Source: Pleurodeles waltl
Lineage: Eukaryota > Chordata > Amphibia > Caudata > Salamandridae
DNA: 64,000 nucleotides
Reading direction: 5' to 3'
NCBI RefSeq assembly: GCF_031143425.1
Contig: NC_090437.1
Span: 1,182,190,863 to 1,182,254,862 of the forward strand
A program made the translations under genes and the position numbers. The notes below the pieces were generated by a model. It made no database searches. It worked only from the letters and a program-made list of their open reading frames with translations, and was not told the origin of the DNA. Shown piece after piece: positions 1 through 12,010 of the stretch; the first letter of the stretch is position 1, and every line of letters starts with the position of its first letter.

Positions 1-1
1 C

Positions 2-262
2 AGTTGGCCTCCAAGTAGAAATGGCCACTTTGCAGGGGATGTGGCTAGAGGCCTGGGCCGGATCACACATGTGATCGATTTAATGAAGGCACAGCATCTG
101 TCCAGGGGCACAGGGGACACACCCCAGGACAGCGAAGAGGACTCTACAGTGAGCAGTGTCTCTGCCACTGACACTAGGGTGCTCCGGAGTGGGAGTACCA
201 GGCAGAGCACTGCAGAACAACCTGGGACCAGCCAGGCTGGCAGAGGCCGCCGTAGGACATAG
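2..262 (+). CDS. C-terminal fragment of Harbinger Myb-like (NAIF1-like) protein
   Basis: An open frame enters from the window edge at position 2 and ends at 262. The visible C-terminus is low-complexity: an acidic stretch (DSEEDS), then S/T-rich and basic (tail AGRGRRRT). No domain is visible here. I assign it from position and orientation: in elements B and C the gene convergent with the transposase is a NAIF1-like Myb protein whose C-terminus is also polar and basic. An ATTAAA at 376-381 is a possible poly(A) signal between the two convergent genes. The assignment is contextual inference; the DNA-binding N-terminus is outside the window. Confidence 0.4.
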   Translation, partial: SWPPSRNGHFAGDVARGLGRITHVIDLMKAQHLSRGTGDTPQDSEEDSTVSSVSATDTRVLRSGSTRQSTAEQPGTSQAGRGRRRT

Positions 263-419
263 ACTGGACCCTGTCCCTGATGTAGGGGCACATGACACAA
301 ATGTGCCCCATGCATGGTTTGCTTTTTGATGTTCATGAACAGTTAGTAATTGTAAATAGTTGAATTTCTGCACATATTAAATAGTTTTTTTTGTTCCACT
401 TAACAAATGGAGTGTTTGG

Positions 420-1622
420 TCAATAGGTGAGTATGTTTGAAATTGACACGTATCTTCCAAAGTATTGGGTTGCGATGTGTTCCTGTCTTAGTCTGCCTTG
501 ATTTGCTATACTCCGATCCCCATGATGCCGATGTGGTTGCTCCTGCTCATCATCCTCTGAATCAGGGTCTGCAGGGGTGAGAGGTAGCCCACGTCGGGTG
601 GCAATATTGTGCAGGATGGCGCATGCAACAGCAATTTTGAATGCTGTAATAGGGGTATACTGGAGGGCACCTCCACTGCGGTGGAGGCATCTGAACCTTG
701 CTTTCAGCAATCCAAAGGTGCGTTCTATTATGTTCCTGGTCCTCTTATGTGCACTGTTGTATCGCCTCTCAGAATCATTGCTGGGTGTTAAGTACGGAGT
801 CATAATCCATGGCCGTAGAGCATATACACTGTCACCTGTTGGGCACAAACATTACACTGTTAGAAAGTCCTGGCTGGTGTGCACAGTGACCTGTGTGTAT
901 GTCTACGAGGTGTATGCAGCTCTACCTAGGAGGTATCCGTCTCCAAACTCCCCACGTTCCATGCGTTGGTGTATCCCACTGTGCCTAAAAATGTAGGAGT
1001 CATGGGTACTGCCTGGAAATTTCGCTACAATGTCGGTGATGACATAGTGGGCGTCACAAACAACCTGAATATTGAGTGAGTGGGTACACTTTCTGTTGCG
1101 GAACAGATGTTCCAGGTTTGCAGGGGGGCATATTTGAATATGTGTCACATCTACACACCCTATGACATGGGGAAAGTTGGCAATCCGGTAAAATTGCAGC
1201 TCGGTGCTCTTAATTTCTGCCTCATTCCTGTGTAGGTATATGAAGTGAGACATGTGTGTGAGTATGGCATCTAGGAATGCCCTGAGGAACCTTGACAGTG
1301 CACTTTGAAATACCCCACCTGCCACAGCAATGACCCCCTGATAGCTCCCAGAGGCCAAGAGGTGCCGTGAGCATAGCACTTGCACATGCGTAGGGATGGC
1401 GCAGCCGCGCAGCGTCTGGCATTCTAGCTGTGATTTTAGTAATTCAATTAATTCTAGTATGGCTGCGCTGCAAAGGCGGTATTTGTCGTATATCTCTTCC
1501 TCAGTTTGCTGGAAGAGTGTCTGCCTTGTTCTGTAAATCTTCTCCTGTCTCTGGCTCCTCCTCCTCCTCTGCTGGGCTGCGTGGACTCTCCTCCTCACTG
1601 CTATTAGGTATATCTCCGCCAT
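420..1622 (-). CDS. Harbinger transposase (HARBI1-like DDE nuclease), two exons, apparently intact
   Basis: Exon 1 is 1622-926 and exon 2 is 835-420. The 90-nt intron (836-925) has GT..AG ends and splits a glycine codon (phase 1). Joined, it encodes 370 residues without a stop, the usual size for HARBI1/Harbinger transposases. The three catalytic residues are all present: D158 in GCVDVTHI (family consensus IDGTHI, so the usual G is V here), D208 in KFPGSTHDSY, and E270 in NIIERTFGLLKARF. The N-terminus is basic (RRR-rich, residues 10-25) and the C-terminus acidic then polar. I chose the ATG at 1622 because the basic leader and the conserved helix region (IYRTRQTLF) follow directly. The family performs cut-and-paste transposition with TWA target choice and needs a Myb-like partner. 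It is the only transposase in the window with no visible lesion; activity is not shown. Confidence 0.88.
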
Positions 1623-1727
1623 CTTGAGTAACCCAGATGCCTTCTGGGTCTCCTTTTATACTTTGGTAATGGTTACCACCTGCTCTGAGTTGGTGGTAAA
1701 TGGGACATGCAAACTGGGCTTTTTGCG

Positions 1728-1935
1728 ACCATATGCAATTGCATATGGTTTGCGACTCGCAAATTGCGGCTTCCTATTTGCGGGTCGCAAAATGGGGTTG
1801 CAATCTTTGCGAGTTGCTAACGGATTGCATCGCTTTTTGCGAGTCGGAAATTGGATTTTTGCATCCCATTTCCGATTTTGCACAGTCGCAAATAGCGATT
1901 CGGGCCATTTGCGACTCGCAAAACTTTGCTACATC
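1728..1935. repeat. Subterminal palindromes of element A
   Basis: A perfect 22-bp palindrome (centre AATT) spans 1728-1749. The identical 15-mer TTTGCGACTCGCAAA occurs at 1749-1763 and 1908-1922, with degenerate variants between (1790, 1817, 1838). Similar arrays next to TIRs are typical binding sites for Harbinger Myb-like or transposase proteins; the binding role is inference. Confidence 0.65.
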
Positions 1936-1953
1936 TGGCCCTTGATGTAGCAA
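1926..1953. repeat. Back-to-back TIR junction
   Basis: TTGCTACATC (1926-1935) and GATGTAGCAA (1944-1953) form a perfect 10-bp inverted repeat around an 8-nt centre. This is where the right TIR of element A meets the left TIR of the MITE, so the two elements lie head to head with essentially no host DNA between them. Confidence 0.6.
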
Positions 1954-3212
1954 GGCATTAGCGCCTCGCAAACGGCAAAAAACGCCGTTTGCGAGGCGCT
2001 AATGCCTGCACGTGATGCAGAAACACATTTTGCGAGTCGGAACCAACTCGCAAAATGTGTTTCCGACTCGCAAATAGGAAGGGGTGTTCCCACTTGAAGT
2101 GGATGGTAACTCATTCACAAACGGGAAGGGGTCCCCATGGGACCCCTTCCCCTTTGTGAATGATCACAAAATTATTTTTTCAGAGCAGGCATTGGTCCTA
2201 TGGACCACTGCCTGCTCTGAAAAAAACCGAAACAAAAGGTTTCGGTATTTTTTTCTATTTGCAGCTCGTTTTCATTTAAGGAAAACGGGCTGCAGATGGA
2301 AAAAAAACTGCTTTATTTAAAAGCAGTCACGGACATGGTGGTCTGCTGTCTCCAGCAGGCCACCATCCCCGTGAGTGCCTAGACTCGCTTTGGGGTCGCA
2401 AACTGCGACCCACCTCATAATGTGAGACACCTTTCTGCATAGCAAATTGCGAGTTGCAAATTGCTCATCGGAAGGACTCGCAATTTGCAACTCGCAATTT
2501 GCTTTGAACCGGTTTGCATGTCGCAAACTGTGAAAAACGCAGTTTGCAACATGCAAAACGGCCATCGCGATGCTGATTCACATTTTGCGAGTCGGTACAT
2601 ACTCGCAAAATGTGAATCCGACTCGCAAATAGGAAGGGGTGTTCCCTTCCTATTTGCGACTCGCACTGCGATGTAGAATTGCTTTGTGAGTGCGAAAGCG
2701 GTCGCAAAGCAATTCGCAGTTAACACCCACTTGAAGTGGGTGGTAACTCATTCGCAAACGGGAAGGGGTCCCCATGGGACCCCTTCCCCTTTGTGAATGT
2801 CGCTGAAAATATTTTTTCAGAGCAGGCAGTGGTCCAATGGACCATGCCTACTCTGACAAAATGAAACCAAATGGTTTCATTATTTTTTTGAATTGCAACT
2901 CGTTTTCCTTTAAGGAAAACGGGTTGCACTTTAAATAAAAAAAAACTGCTTTATTAAAAAAGCAGTCACAGACATGGAGGTCTGCTGTCTCCAGCAGGCC
3001 ACCATCCCTGTGAGTGCAGGGACTCGCTATGGGGTCGCAATTTGCGACCCACCTCATTAATATTCATGAGGTGGGTCTTTGCGACCCCATAGCGAGTCGC
3101 AGAAGGTGTCTGAGACACCTTTCTGCATAATATTTTGCGAGTTGCAAATTGCAAGTCGGTATGATTCGCAATTTGCAACTCGCAAAATTTTCTGTACCTA
3201 CATCTGGCCCTA
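1941..3212. mobile_element. Hairpin-rich Harbinger-type MITE related to element A
   Basis: This is a non-coding element of about 1.27 kb ending in the same TIR motif as element A (CTACATCTGGCCC, ending about 3211). It consists almost entirely of consecutive inverted repeats. They include perfect 24-bp arms 1953-1976/1984-2007, 18-bp arms 2020-2037/2046-2063, 12-bp arms with a 3-nt loop around 2125-2151, and about 33-bp arms 3021-3057/3066-3098 with one small internal loop. The CGACTCGCAAA subterminal motif of element A recurs at about 2065 and 2623. The shared ends suggest element A's family could mobilise it (inference). Confidence 0.75.
2085..3130. repeat. Internal module duplication in the MITE
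   Basis: The block at about 2085-2450 recurs at about 2725-3125 with small changes. Both contain, in order, the GGAAGGGGTCCC hairpin, the CAGAGCAGGC hairpin, a short palindrome with AAAGGTTTC or AAATGGTTTC, the TTTTCCTTTAAGGAAAA-type hairpin, AAACTGCTTTATT..AAGCAGT, GGTCTGCTGTCTCCAGCAGGCC and GAGACACCTTTCTGCATA. The module spacing is about 640 bp. It indicates either an internal tandem duplication or two fused MITE copies. Confidence 0.8.
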
Positions 3213-5949
3213 AGTTTTAAGTAACTGAACAATACAAGATTTACCTTTAAAAAAACTCAATCTAAATGCTTGAAATATAATTTCCATAACATTCGAGCCT
3301 TGCAAATATGATTCAATTATTAAAATAATGCCTTGTCCGTGTTTGTGTTCCTTCTGAAATATATGCCAGTGCAAGATTAAAAATGTTCCAGAATCTTAAA
3401 CTTAAAGCTGGTGAACGCATGAAAAATAAATATAAGGTGTAATGTTCAAAATCAAGCTATAACCCAAAGAATGTGCAACATGCAAATATTCCAAAGCATT
3501 AAGATGAACCAAAAACAAATATACATACCTGGCATACATCATCAATATGTTTATGTTGGTAGGGAGAGGCCGATTTCAATTGTATTCACACATACTTATT
3601 AACTTGGTGCTACAGTGAAGTGTGTTTTCTGTTCAATAACAATTTGACTGGAAATTGCAATGTGCAACAAATAGGTTTTCATTTTACACTAGTTTATGAG
3701 CACTAATTGATGCGTAAAAAAGAAATGTGTGAACGATGTAGTGGCATTTGATGGTTAAAGGCAAATTACTGCCCACGATTCATGGCAGCTGCAATCGCTG
3801 CCTCATTAAATGCACAGCTAGTAAACTATAATTATAATAATGTAACATTGTGTGGTGCTTTTCAGTACCTCTGCAAAACTCCTGACCCATTGTTGTTAGA
3901 GAACTTTTGCCCAAGCCAGTGTAATCTATCTCAGAGTTATAACTGATATAGAATCAGTAAAGCTTGAAATTTATACTAGTACTAGGGAAAGACACACCTT
4001 CCAGTCCTAGTGTTCAAAAACAAAGCCGCTATGGGGTTCTGGCCTTGCTCTGCTGGAAGGAAAGCTAGTGCACTTTTTATAGTCAGTAATAAGGCTTATG
4101 AACACAACCAAGTTGGCTTGACATGCCTTGACTTCTGAATGGTTTAGCTAGACTATCTCATTCCAAGGCAACATCACATAAAACCAATATCCTTTCTATA
4201 GGCCTTCTTTTCAAGGGGACACTCATTAGTAAAAAGTAGGTGACATTAACTTATCTTCCATTCCATTTATTTCCACTGGGAAGAGAAGTCTGAACTTGCT
4301 CAGATTGTAGGTTACTCACTGCAGCTATAGTATGTTTTGGATTTATACAACACAAACCGATCTGCAAGCAATGGAGCACAGCAAAATGTGAGGATTTAGG
4401 AGAGGAGTACATAGACAGGTTTTGAGGGAGGGTAAAGAAGGCAGGACTAGAGAAATGAACAGCTGTCATCCATAGTCTGAAGGGTTGTATATCTGTGAGG
4501 TGTATCAAGAATGAAGTATGTTAGAGAAGCTGGTGGGGGTGAGGGCTCCTAATTCCACAAGCACAGCAACAGAAGGCTGGCTGTCCCAAGCTCTCCTTCA
4601 GGTATTATTTGACTTGAGTATGTTCAGGTTGCTGGTGCAGGTGTTAAGTAGCCCACGAGTGATATTAATCTTCCTTGGCAAATGCGGTTGAGTGTTTGAC
4701 TACATAGGTAGTGCAGCAGACTTTGAAAGTGGTGTGGGCTGGCATAGGGAACCAGTGGATTATTTTTTTGGGAGTGCTTACTGAGACCCTTGATCAATTA
4801 CACAGTAGTATGAGGAACACTGCTGCAGGTAGCCTTCTGTGATTCTTGCATGTCAATGAGTAGAAGTTGCATCTGTGAAACTACAATAGTAACTGTACTT
4901 GTAAGCCTGTTTTGACATTTTGCTTCTGCAAGAAAAGCTTTCACATTGCAAAGCATGATGAGCAGGTGTGAATGGACATGTGGCGTTTTTACAATATCTT
5001 TTGAAACTTAATGTGGAGTAAGTTTGGAATTCTAGGGATTTAATATAGTTGACCAGTTCTAGGGATAAGCTGGAAAAGTCAGTTGCTGAGGTGCATTCCT
5101 GTCTACATTCCTGTTGGTTGTGATTCCTGAGCACCATAAATTCTGTTTGCAGGAGGTTGAGCTAATAGGGTAACTTTGACATCTAGGCCTGGGCTGAAAA
5201 ATATTCGTTTTTATTCTCCAATAAGCATTCTGGCTAGGCAAAACAAAAGGATACACAGCTGAAACATTCCGGGATCAGTATCCATGATATGACTGGACAA
5301 CTAAGTGTATTTTTCTTAAATTGTCAGTACATACTCCCATAAAATATTTATGTTCAATCTTCTACAAATAAGGGACTTTTATCAGGAACTCTAGGATCGA
5401 CCTAGTTTCCGAATATACTAATTTGTTACAAACTGTTCATCTATAATAAGCATTCCTTGGAGCACATTTTAAACTTTCTGCAATAAGTTATAAATAGCTT
5501 CATCATCATATTCAACTACTATAAGGGTATTTTACTTATCCAACTCAATGATCAACCATCTTCTATTGGTAATGTTATCAAATTCACCATGCAACATTTT
5601 CAGTCTCCTCTGACACAATCCAACCCCCACCACAAAAGTGGGGCTGGTGAGAGGCTGAAATGTTTCCTCCCTAGAAAACATAGTAACATAAGTATTGAAT
5701 CTGCTGTGAATTTTGAAGAAGGAAAAAACTGCCCGAGAGAACTGACCCTGCATGCTCATAATTTGCTCAAGACTATCTCTGTGTCATGTTCAGAAACAAA
5801 ACATGCAAAATCCTCAGACTCATCTTCATCATTTGGTCTGTTCCTCACTTTTGTTGGAAGCTTCATTACTTCCACTTTTATGGACAACCATCCAGTCTTT
5901 GTGGGGGAAATACCATGCCTGCTTAATACCTATAATCATAGTAATTAAG
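3213..5949. other. AT-rich intergenic DNA, no gene recognised
   Basis: There are only short open frames with no family resemblance, no splice-supported exon and no obvious tandem array. It could hold old repeats beyond recognition by eye. Confidence 0.5.
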
Positions 5950-6940
5950 GCTGTCCATGGTGTTGCCACAAACAAACACAAGTTTGATTTGCTGCCTCCT
6001 GCAACCCATAATCTATCTGCATTAAACTTCTTGCTGTGCTACAACCACCTTGTGGAGTCTAATGCATCATTCCGGTACACCTCTTTCACAGTAACAAGCA
6101 CCACCAAAGCACAGTTCACCAACTGCTTGAGCAACATCGCTGGTTGGATGAAAAACAACTGCCTCCAGCTCAACACAGACAAAACTGAAGTCCTTATCTT
6201 TGGCAACATCCACTCCCCCCTGGGATGCCTCCTGGTGGCCCACAGAAGTTGGCCCACCCATCAACCCCTACGGACCATGCCAAGAACCTCTGGATCATCC
6301 TGGACACCAACCTCTCCATGAGCAGACACATCAATACCTTACCTCATCATGCGTCCACATCCTGCAAATGTCACACAAGATTTTCAAGTGGATTCCACTT
6401 AACACCAGACGAACAGTCACCCAGGCTCTTATTGCAAGTAGACTTGACTACGAAAATGCCCTCTACTTTAGAATCCCAGCCCATGTTCTGTGCCAACTCC
6501 AAACCACCCAGAATGCTATTGCCAGACTCATCCTGAACATCCTGCAAAATAACCAGATCACTCCACACTTCAATAATCTCCACTGACTCCCAGTCCAGCA
6601 AAGAAGCAAGTTCAAGCTACTCACCCACACAGACAAATTACTGGACAACATTGGTCCAGTGTATCTCAACCACCTCCTCAACTTCTACTAACCCAGTAGA
6701 CACCAGCAATCTGTGTACAGGCAAAAGCACACCTCTTTCTCATACTTCACGGCCGAGACTTGGAACAGCCTCTGCAACACCTTAGAACCTCGCCCTCCCT
6801 CATGAACTTCAGAAGGAGCCTTATGATATTGCTCTTCCAAATGAAATAAGCATGCATGCTCTCCTCCTCCTACCAGAGCCTGCACTGCTTAGCACCGGTT
6901 TACCCTCACGGGTGATTAACTACACTCTACTAACCACTCA
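5950..6940 (+). mobile_element. L2/CR1-like LINE, 3' fragment (decayed)
   Basis: This is the C-terminal third of a non-LTR reverse transcriptase broken by frameshifts. In order: NCLSNIAGWMKNNCLQLNTDKTEVLIFGN-type segment near 6115-6210 (thumb region after the YADD motif), a degraded LDTNLSMSRHINTL segment, IFKWIPLNTRRTVTQAL near 6380-6430, LDYENALYF, and LQTTQNAIARLILNI near 6500-6545. The 3' end shares CCCTCACGGGTGA (about 6905) with the L2-like copy at 42.2-42.9 kb. It is strongly 5'-truncated, as usual for LINEs. No poly(A) or short tail repeat is preserved. Confidence 0.75.
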
Positions 6941-8829
6941 ACATAACATAACACTGCTGGCTTTCTCTCTCTCATAATTCAATATAGCCTTAAAAACCTA
7001 TCTGATGTATGTGGTGCCACTATTGCTGTCTCAACATTCATCCAAAGTTTCATCAAACTCCATATTTAAATACTCAAAATGTAAATAAACCCAAGGACCC
7101 TGCATATAGAACTTTTTTTAAAAGACCACTAAATGAACTGTAATTGTATTTTACAACTCTTTCACACATGACCTCTTTGATCTGTCAAGGTTTGTATTTA
7201 ACAATTCCTGCATGCTATGGATGTGCACATAAAGGAACTATCCAGGAGAAGGATGTTTTATACAAAAAAGTTTACTTTTTCATTTAGTACCTTTTACGAA
7301 GTGGATGGAACTAGTTGTGCAATGTTTAAACCTCAAACAGTTTTCTTTTTCTGGAGACATATTATTTGGTCAAAATATGTTTGTCGTGGTGTTTAGTTTT
7401 TTCATATAAATTACCTAGTGCATAGAATGGTCTGCATTCAGTGGCAGGGGTGGTGGGAAGAGTTATCATCAGTTTAATTGATACATGTTTACTGTATCAG
7501 ATACCAAGGAGAGAATATCATAGTGCTCTCAGAAGTCATATTTTGAAAGTTTCAACTGAATTGGGTCAGATCCATATTTGTCCTCATTCATGTAGTTGAT
7601 TTAGATTGAAATATTATCCTACATTGTGTTTAAAGAGACATTTCAGATTTAGTATATTAAACTGCATACATAGAAATTAGTCTGACAAAGAAGTACATTT
7701 TATTAATATAATCTGCATTAAGAAAGGAAGTTCTTTCTCAAGGCCTGACTTGCAAAGTAAATGACTACATGGTTCACTTTTGAAACTTCTGGGGGGTGTA
7801 ACATGAATGCTGTGTTGTTCTAAATGTATCATGAGAGGCTCAATCTAAGCTGTTAAGGAACATTCACACCAACATGCTGGTGTCAGAAATAGCACAAATG
7901 TTGCAAGATATCCCATCAGCCTAAAAACACAACACGATGACCAAAGGAGAGAGATCCTGCACATGAGTCACAAAAGCACTGAAAATCTAACATAGTAGGA
8001 TCAGCTCATAAGTTTTCTAAAGAACTGAACGAGGGTAGATAAACTGTAAGAATATCTGTACAAATCTAGTTTCAAAATTCAATCTTCAAAATATTAACAC
8101 AACCTCTCATGGAAAGAGATTAATGTAAAAACTTAACTTCACAGCTAAATTTCCTAAATAAAGAATGTGGCTGTTCAAGCAAAAACAAACACAAAACAGC
8201 ACAACAAAACAACTGAAAAACTCATGATAATAAGATTGTGAAAGAACACATGGTCCAAAACCAGATACAACCCTCACAATCCCCAAAAAGTATGTGACGA
8301 GTTCTCCGGCTTTTTCGATGAAAAAGATAAAAACTCTCCCTAACTCACCTACTGAAGCTGCATAAATGCAAAACCACTTCACAGAAGCGAGTACCACCAG
8401 ATCCTCCTTCAAAGAATTTCCTCTATCAGAATTGCTCAAAAATGCTAAAACTAAACACCCCTCCCATTACACTGAGGCCATTCTCACCACTCTCCTCAAG
8501 AAGCGTAGCCTGTCCATTACACTTTCTATATATGTTTTGATCATATTGTACTAGTAAGTAGTCTTTACTGGTACAATCCGCTCCTTACATCTTTTCTCCA
8601 AGGTACTACTAAGATCCATGACTGTTTAAAAATAGTCTGGGCCTTGACTCAAACCTTTATTTGATGTCACGGGTTCTAGAGAGATGGCTCGAGACCCGCT
8701 TAAGATTTTTTTTAAAGAGGACAATAACTTTCTTTACAAGGTCTAATCAAGACTCATGTCAAGCTGTAGTACTGACACAGCAATTTTAAAAGATGGTTAA
8801 TCATACCCTCCACTTCCTAAGAGTGGCAG
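6941..8829. other. Intergenic DNA, no gene recognised
   Basis: AT-rich sequence with short spurious open frames only. I see no family signature. Confidence 0.5.
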
Positions 8830-9410
8830 CTGACTCAATGTTCCTCAAACTAAGAGCAGCATTTGACGCTGAAAGTCATGATATTATCCTGAAAATTCTC
8901 AAAGAAAGAATGGGGATTAATATTTCAAATCACTTATATTGTATGCTGTCGGCATGCTGATGATGCTTTGCTATATCTGAATGTCACAGTCCCTAACAAA
9001 GTTGAATTTAAAGTGAACGTTTAGGCGGATGTTCAAGATTGGATGTCCCAACACCATCCCAGTCAAAACAGAATTCTTCCTAGAATTCCCATCGTATTCA
9101 CTAATCCTGAGTCAATACTGCCTATATTAATTTACAGTAGTAAAACATAGCCTGGCAATTGTGGACTCAACTAATACTTTACTTTTTTTTGGACAAAATA
9201 TAAGTGCAATGGAAAAGGGAGTTCAATTTCAACTCAGACTTTGATGTGGTATCAAATCTTTTATTCAAGAACCAGACTTTGTTAGTCATCAACTCTCTAC
9301 ACATAAGTATTTCCAAACTGCATCTTGCCATCCTTAAAGAAGGGCACCATGCTGCTGCCAGACTGGCCATGAAAACAACAAAATTAGATTAGATATCATC
9401 TCTTCTACGC
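8830..9410 (+). mobile_element. LINE reverse-transcriptase remnant (very decayed)
   Basis: Translation around 8843-8930 gives LRAAFDAESHDIILKILKE, close to RT motif A of L2/CR1-type LINEs (consensus like SAAFDTVSHDILL). A segment ADDALLYLNVTV near 8956-8990 resembles motif C (YADDTQLYL), so the catalytic core between them is deleted. QDWMSQHHP near 9035 and AARLAMKTTK near 9350 fit the later RT region. Stops and deletions make it non-functional. Confidence 0.5.
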
Positions 9411-11261
9411 TTGTTCGGATCACAGACAACCCAGTTTTTTGAGACATGGAAACATCCTTGTGTGAAAATTGAAAATATCTATTAGGCAATTCCAAGATTC
9501 AAAAACAAAAGTCCCTACAACAATTCTTCTCAGGGAGAGCACTTGGGGTGTGAATCCTCAATTCTTTCAGCTGATGGTGCTCTGGACCCATATTCTTAGT
9601 TCTCTTGTTTCTGGTTAACCTTTTTAGGATGCCTGACAGGTAACAAAGAATTAGAATTTACCTTTCAATCAATTAACAGAGTAACCTATTTGGTCACACA
9701 TTAAATTCCAGAGACATAGGATAAAGTTCAAAAGTTTATTACAAATTAAGGGCCAAACTAATGTAAATTAATCTAAAAGACATGCTATATAAGTATAAAA
9801 TGACCAAAGCAGAGGTAAAGATTTAAATGAGATTAAATTGTACAAGCATAAATTATACAAGAATTTAAGTTGAGGCAATTCAAAAGATGAGAAACGAAAT
9901 CTGATGATCAGTATTTAAATTTCAGTCTTCTTGCCCAATCATTGGAGAAACTAAATTAATCTAAATGTCCTAAACTGAACTAAAGGAAATCCCAATTAAG
10001 TCTCAAATAATATAGGGAATATAGGAAAGTTTCAGCATAACAGAATCCTCAGTAGAAGTTCTAATAAAGAGGTGTTGAACAGCATAAAGTCACACAATGG
10101 AGTAAAGAGTGTAGAGGTCTGTTCCCCTCCAAGTCTCAAAGGAATCTTCCCTTGTCTAAGAAGGTGAATACTGATTAAACCTACAGAATCTTCGAGAAAG
10201 CCATGTCACCTAAGCCAGTAGTTTTCCACCTTTTTGACACAGTTCAAATTTAATGCACATTTGAAATATGTGATTATAACGTCATCTTTCAATTATGAAT
10301 GAAAATATGAGCTATACTTGAAATGTGATTATATGCACATCGTACCATAGTACCATAATTATAATACATGAATATAAATGTGCATGAGTACTACAATTCA
10401 GCATGTTAAAGTCAAACTTTAGAAAACACATATACATGAACTAACAATTTTCTATTGTGAATGTACCTTCAGTAGTACGATTTAGGTGCTCCTTTTTACA
10501 TTAGTAACTTTAAGGCACACAATATATGTATTGTTGATTACATTATTTTGTAGCTCCTGTAACGGAGGATGGTATACCCAATTAAAGGGAAATCATTATG
10601 AGATTTCTTCAAATAACAGTTGACAAATTTGTTGTTTCAACAGTACTTCCTATCAAAAAAGATTGCCATTTTTAACTGTGATTTAGGGAAACGTAATGTT
10701 AATAATGTTGCATCTACATTTTATGCTGCATTCCTCCCAAACATTCAACTCGCAATATAATGTAGTTGCTGTTGTTGTATTTGACACATTTTATAATTGT
10801 CTTCTACTGTATTTTACACCATCAATGATATTTTTATATACTACATGATAATAATATAAAGGATACTACCCATTTTATAGTACTTATTTGAAAAACATTC
10901 TTTCGTAAAGCACTTTGATCACTTTTGGTATATGTCCACGCTGTCCAAAACTGCTACTAAACAAGTATACAAATAAGGGAGTGAGAGGACTTAATTAGGG
11001 AAACCCCCACAAGGTGTCTCTACTTAGACTAAAGGCATTAGTTTTCAGTCCATTCACTAGGATAGAGGCAGTAGTTGGCTAACAAAGATTGGAATTAAGC
11101 CATACACTTATAATCAGGGCCGTTATCTCCTTACGCCTGTAATAAAAGAGCAACAAAAATAATCTGACCTTGTGTAATGTAATCTTCTGCTCATATAAAG
11201 TGTTTGTATGCCTTTCGGACATGTGTACACTATATAAAATAAAATAAAAAATCTATAAACC
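9411..11261. other. Intergenic DNA, no gene recognised
   Basis: Very AT-rich sequence without recognisable coding or repeat structure. Confidence 0.45.
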
Positions 11262-12010
11262 TAGTGTTGGAATTTACCCTTTTTGCAGGGTCATCCCCAA
11301 TCTTTTTGCCTCCTCTTTCTTCTGACCTGTTTGTGTTGGCTTTAGCACTCTGAGCACTAAAGTACTGAAGTGTATATGCTCTCTGTGTAAATTGTATTGT
11401 TGATTGCTTTCTCCATGATTGGCATATTTGATTTACTAGGAAGTCCCTAGTAAAGTGCACTAGAGGTGCCCAGGTCCTGTAAATCAAATGCTACTAGTGG
11501 GCCTGCAGCACTGGTTGTGCCACCCACATTAATAGCCCTGTAATCATGTCTCCGACCTGCCACTTCAGTGTCTGTGTGTGAAGTTTTAAAATGCCAATTC
11601 GACTTGGCAAGTGTACTCACTTGTCAGGCCTAAGCCTTCCCTTTTCTTACATGTAAGACACCCCTAAGGTAGGCCCTAGGTAGCCCCAAGAGCAGGGTGC
11701 AGTGTCTGGGTAAGGTAGGACATATAGTAATATGTTTTATATGTCCTAACAGTGAAATACTGCTAAATTAAATTTTCACTGTTGCAAGGCCTATCCCTCT
11801 CATAGGTTAACATGGGGGCTACTTTTAAATATGATTAAAGTGTAGATTCCCTTTGGGAGCGGATGGACATGTGGAGTTTGGGGTCTCTGAGCTCACAATT
11901 TAAAAATACATCTTTTAGTAAAGTTGATTTTAAGATTGTGTGTTTGAAAATGCCACTTTTAGAAAGTGAGCATTTTCTTGCTTAAACCATTTCTGTGACT
12001 CTGCCTGTTT
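11262..12010 (+). mobile_element. LTR-like interspersed repeat (Ty3/Gypsy-type non-coding part)
   Basis: A moderate-GC block that I recognise as a widespread non-coding newt/salamander repeat (recollection, not a search). Its first about 270 bp (from TTGCAGGGTCATCCCCAA through CTAGTAAAGTGCACTAGAGG to ACTAGTGGGCCTGCAGCACT) has a clear inverted counterpart at 15690-15960, which is direct internal evidence for repetitiveness. No ORF. Confidence 0.55.

Larger units (their letters stand above)
1..1940 (-). mobile_element. Harbinger/PIF element A, right part
   Basis: This is the right-hand part of a two-gene Harbinger transposon; its left end lies before the window. It holds the 3' end of a Myb-like gene on + (1-262) and a transposase gene on - (420-1622), arranged tail to tail. 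The right terminus is the TIR-like CTACATCTGGCCC ending near 1940; the same motif ends the neighbouring MITE at about 3211. The subterminal 1715-1935 is dense in TTTGCGACTCGCAAA-like palindromes. Unlike elements B-D, only about 320 bp separate the transposase start from the terminus, so there is no room for a third gene on this side. Confidence 0.8.

Noticed and set aside
1624..1950. 108-codon open frame over the end of element A
   Set aside because: It runs through subterminal palindromes and the TIR and has no conserved counterpart.
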